A stretch of DNA of 8,192 nt from JALXCH01 sp964495805 (GTDB taxonomy: Bacteria > Calditrichota > Calditrichia > RBG-13-44-9): positions 1 to 8,192 of the forward strand of contig CAZBWV010000058.1 of the NCBI GenBank assembly GCA_964495805.1, written 5' to 3'. Every line of letters begins with the position of its first letter. Position 1 is the first letter of the stretch. Shown here piece by piece: positions 7,694 through 8,192 of this stretch. The notes below the pieces were generated by a model. That model saw only the letters and a program-made list of their open reading frames with translations. It made no database searches and was not told the origin of the DNA. The position numbers and the translations under genes were made by a program.

Positions 7694-7722
7694 GATTTAG
7701 AAAAAAATTGCAAAAATCACAA
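7694..7722 (-). promoter_or_regulatory. Weak candidate promoter in the AT-rich gap upstream of the 742-residue gene
   Basis: On the minus strand, TTGTGA (7722-7717) and TAAATC (7699-7694) are 17 bases apart, a partial sigma-70 match. The site lies between the terminator at 7779-7810 and the start codon at 7544, and the gap from about 7630 to 7778 is rich in A and T tracts. A promoter is expected here because the upstream gene is terminated. This exact site is a guess, and it would leave a leader of roughly 140 bases. No gene is seen in the gap. Confidence 0.2.
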
Positions 7723-7778
7723 AAAGTAAAAATTTTTTTTGATGACAAAAGAATATTCACCATTCTGTACATTAAAAA

Positions 7779-7810
7779 AGAACCCTTCACTCAAACGAGT
7801 GAAGGGTTCT
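7779..7810 (-). terminator. Strong intrinsic terminator of the right-hand sorting-domain gene
   Basis: A perfect 14-base-pair stem (AGAACCCTTCACTC with GAGTGAAGGGTTCT) around a four-base loop is followed on the minus strand by a run of six T (CTTTTTTAAT). It begins about 31 bases after the stop codon. Confidence 0.95.
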
Positions 7811-7840
7811 GGAAAAGGTGTAAAAATGAATCAGCCAGGA

Positions 7841-8192
7841 TTATTTCAGTAGCATCATTTTCTTTACCGAGAAGTAATTATCCGTACGGATGGAATAGAA
7901 GTACAACCCGCTGGCCACGGCATTGCCAGCGTCATCCCGACCGTCCCATACCAGGGTGTAGGAACCGGGCTGAAGCGAACCCTGATACAGCGAACGCACC
8001 TGTTTACCCAACGTATTGAAGATCACCAGTTGAACCCGCACCATCCCCTCACGCACGGCGGGAATATCGAAGCGAATGGTGGTGGTGGGGTTGAAGGGAT
8101 TGGGGTAGTTCTGATGCAACTGGAACGACTCAGGCAGCAGGTCCTGACGCTGCAGTTGGGTGCCGCTGGCATTGGGAATCACCGATACCGCC
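7841..8192 (-). CDS. T9SS-sorted protein, C-terminal part only (5' end beyond window)
   Basis: An open frame enters from the right edge and ends at TAA 7843-7841, giving 116 whole codons before the stop. The visible part starts at AVSVIPNASG, the end of a fibronectin-III-like module, and continues into a complete type A sorting domain (SFQLHQNYPNPFNPTTTI, VWDGRDDAGNAVASGLYFYS, tail KKMMLLK). It matches the C-terminus of the 395-residue protein closely, including the junction VSVIPN-SG-QLQRQ. A GTG at 8182 could be read as a start. However, the frame stays open to the edge, and the matching residues in the paralogue lie deep inside a protein, so this is a truncated gene. Functional domains upstream cannot be seen. 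Confidence 0.92.
   Translation of the reverse strand, partial: AVSVIPNASGTQLQRQDLLPESFQLHQNYPNPFNPTTTIRFDIPAVREGMVRVQLVIFNTLGKQVRSLYQGSLQPGSYTLVWDGRDDAGNAVASGLYFYSIRTDNYFSVKKMMLLK
7920..7992 (-). repeat. Sorting-domain coding repeat, copy B (matches 4063-4135)
   Basis: Second copy of the 73-base segment, differing from 4063-4135 at four silent positions. It lies inside the truncated sorting-domain gene at the right edge. Confidence 0.9.

Noticed and set aside
4063..7992. Near-identical 73-base repeats as possible ends of a mobile element
   Set aside because: Both copies are in-frame parts of a recognised sorting domain with silent differences only. No transposase or target duplication is seen.
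7648..8019. 123-codon plus-strand open frame
   Set aside because: It runs through a strong terminator and antisense to a recognised sorting domain. Its composition changes abruptly from AT-rich spacer to shadow sequence.

Overview
All five genes lie on the minus strand, so transcription runs from right to left. The window looks like a chromosomal segment of a bacterium from the Fibrobacterota-Chlorobiota-Bacteroidota (FCB) superphylum. Two proteins end in a type IX secretion (T9SS) type A sorting domain with the motif QNYPNPFNPTTTI and a basic tail ending KKMMLLK. Two others carry the secreted module ending in EF-hand/dockerin-like repeats (GDxDxNGQVQTSDKNDYW) that is common in that group. 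The wording of the sorting domain (HQNYPNPFNPTTT) and the moderate GC content suggest Calditrichota, Ignavibacteria or related candidate phyla rather than classical Bacteroides. That placement is an inference.

Layout in transcription order: (1) 8192-7841 is the 3' end of a T9SS-sorted protein, closed by a strong intrinsic terminator at 7779-7810. (2) After an AT-rich gap, 7544-5316 encodes a 742-residue secreted protein with a beta-rich, probably propeller-like core, a conserved C-terminal module and a dockerin-like tail. (3) After 147 bases with no clear terminator comes 5168-3981, a 395-residue T9SS-sorted surface protein with a possibly cohesin-like N-terminal domain, a fibronectin-III-like domain and a sorting domain. 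It is closed by a terminator at 3920-3948. (4) 3775-2453 is a type-2 (MOFRL family) glycerate 2-kinase with a hairpin behind it. (5) 2253-1 is a paralogue of gene 2, open for 751 codons and cut by the window edge probably within a few codons of its stop.

The apparent unit is a dockerin-like secreted protein followed by a T9SS-sorted protein. Genes 2 and 3 form one unit. Gene 1 looks like the end of the preceding unit, and gene 5 may start the next. The two sorting-domain genes share almost identical 3' ends, including similarly placed terminators with a GAAGGG arm, which points to duplication or gene conversion. A surface-anchored receptor binding dockerin-tailed partners is a testable reading but is not proven by the sequence. 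The glycerate kinase is a cytoplasmic metabolic enzyme with its own transcriptional boundaries and no evident link to the surface proteins.

No tRNA, rRNA, CRISPR array, insertion sequence or plus-strand gene could be supported. No gap between genes exceeds 300 bases.
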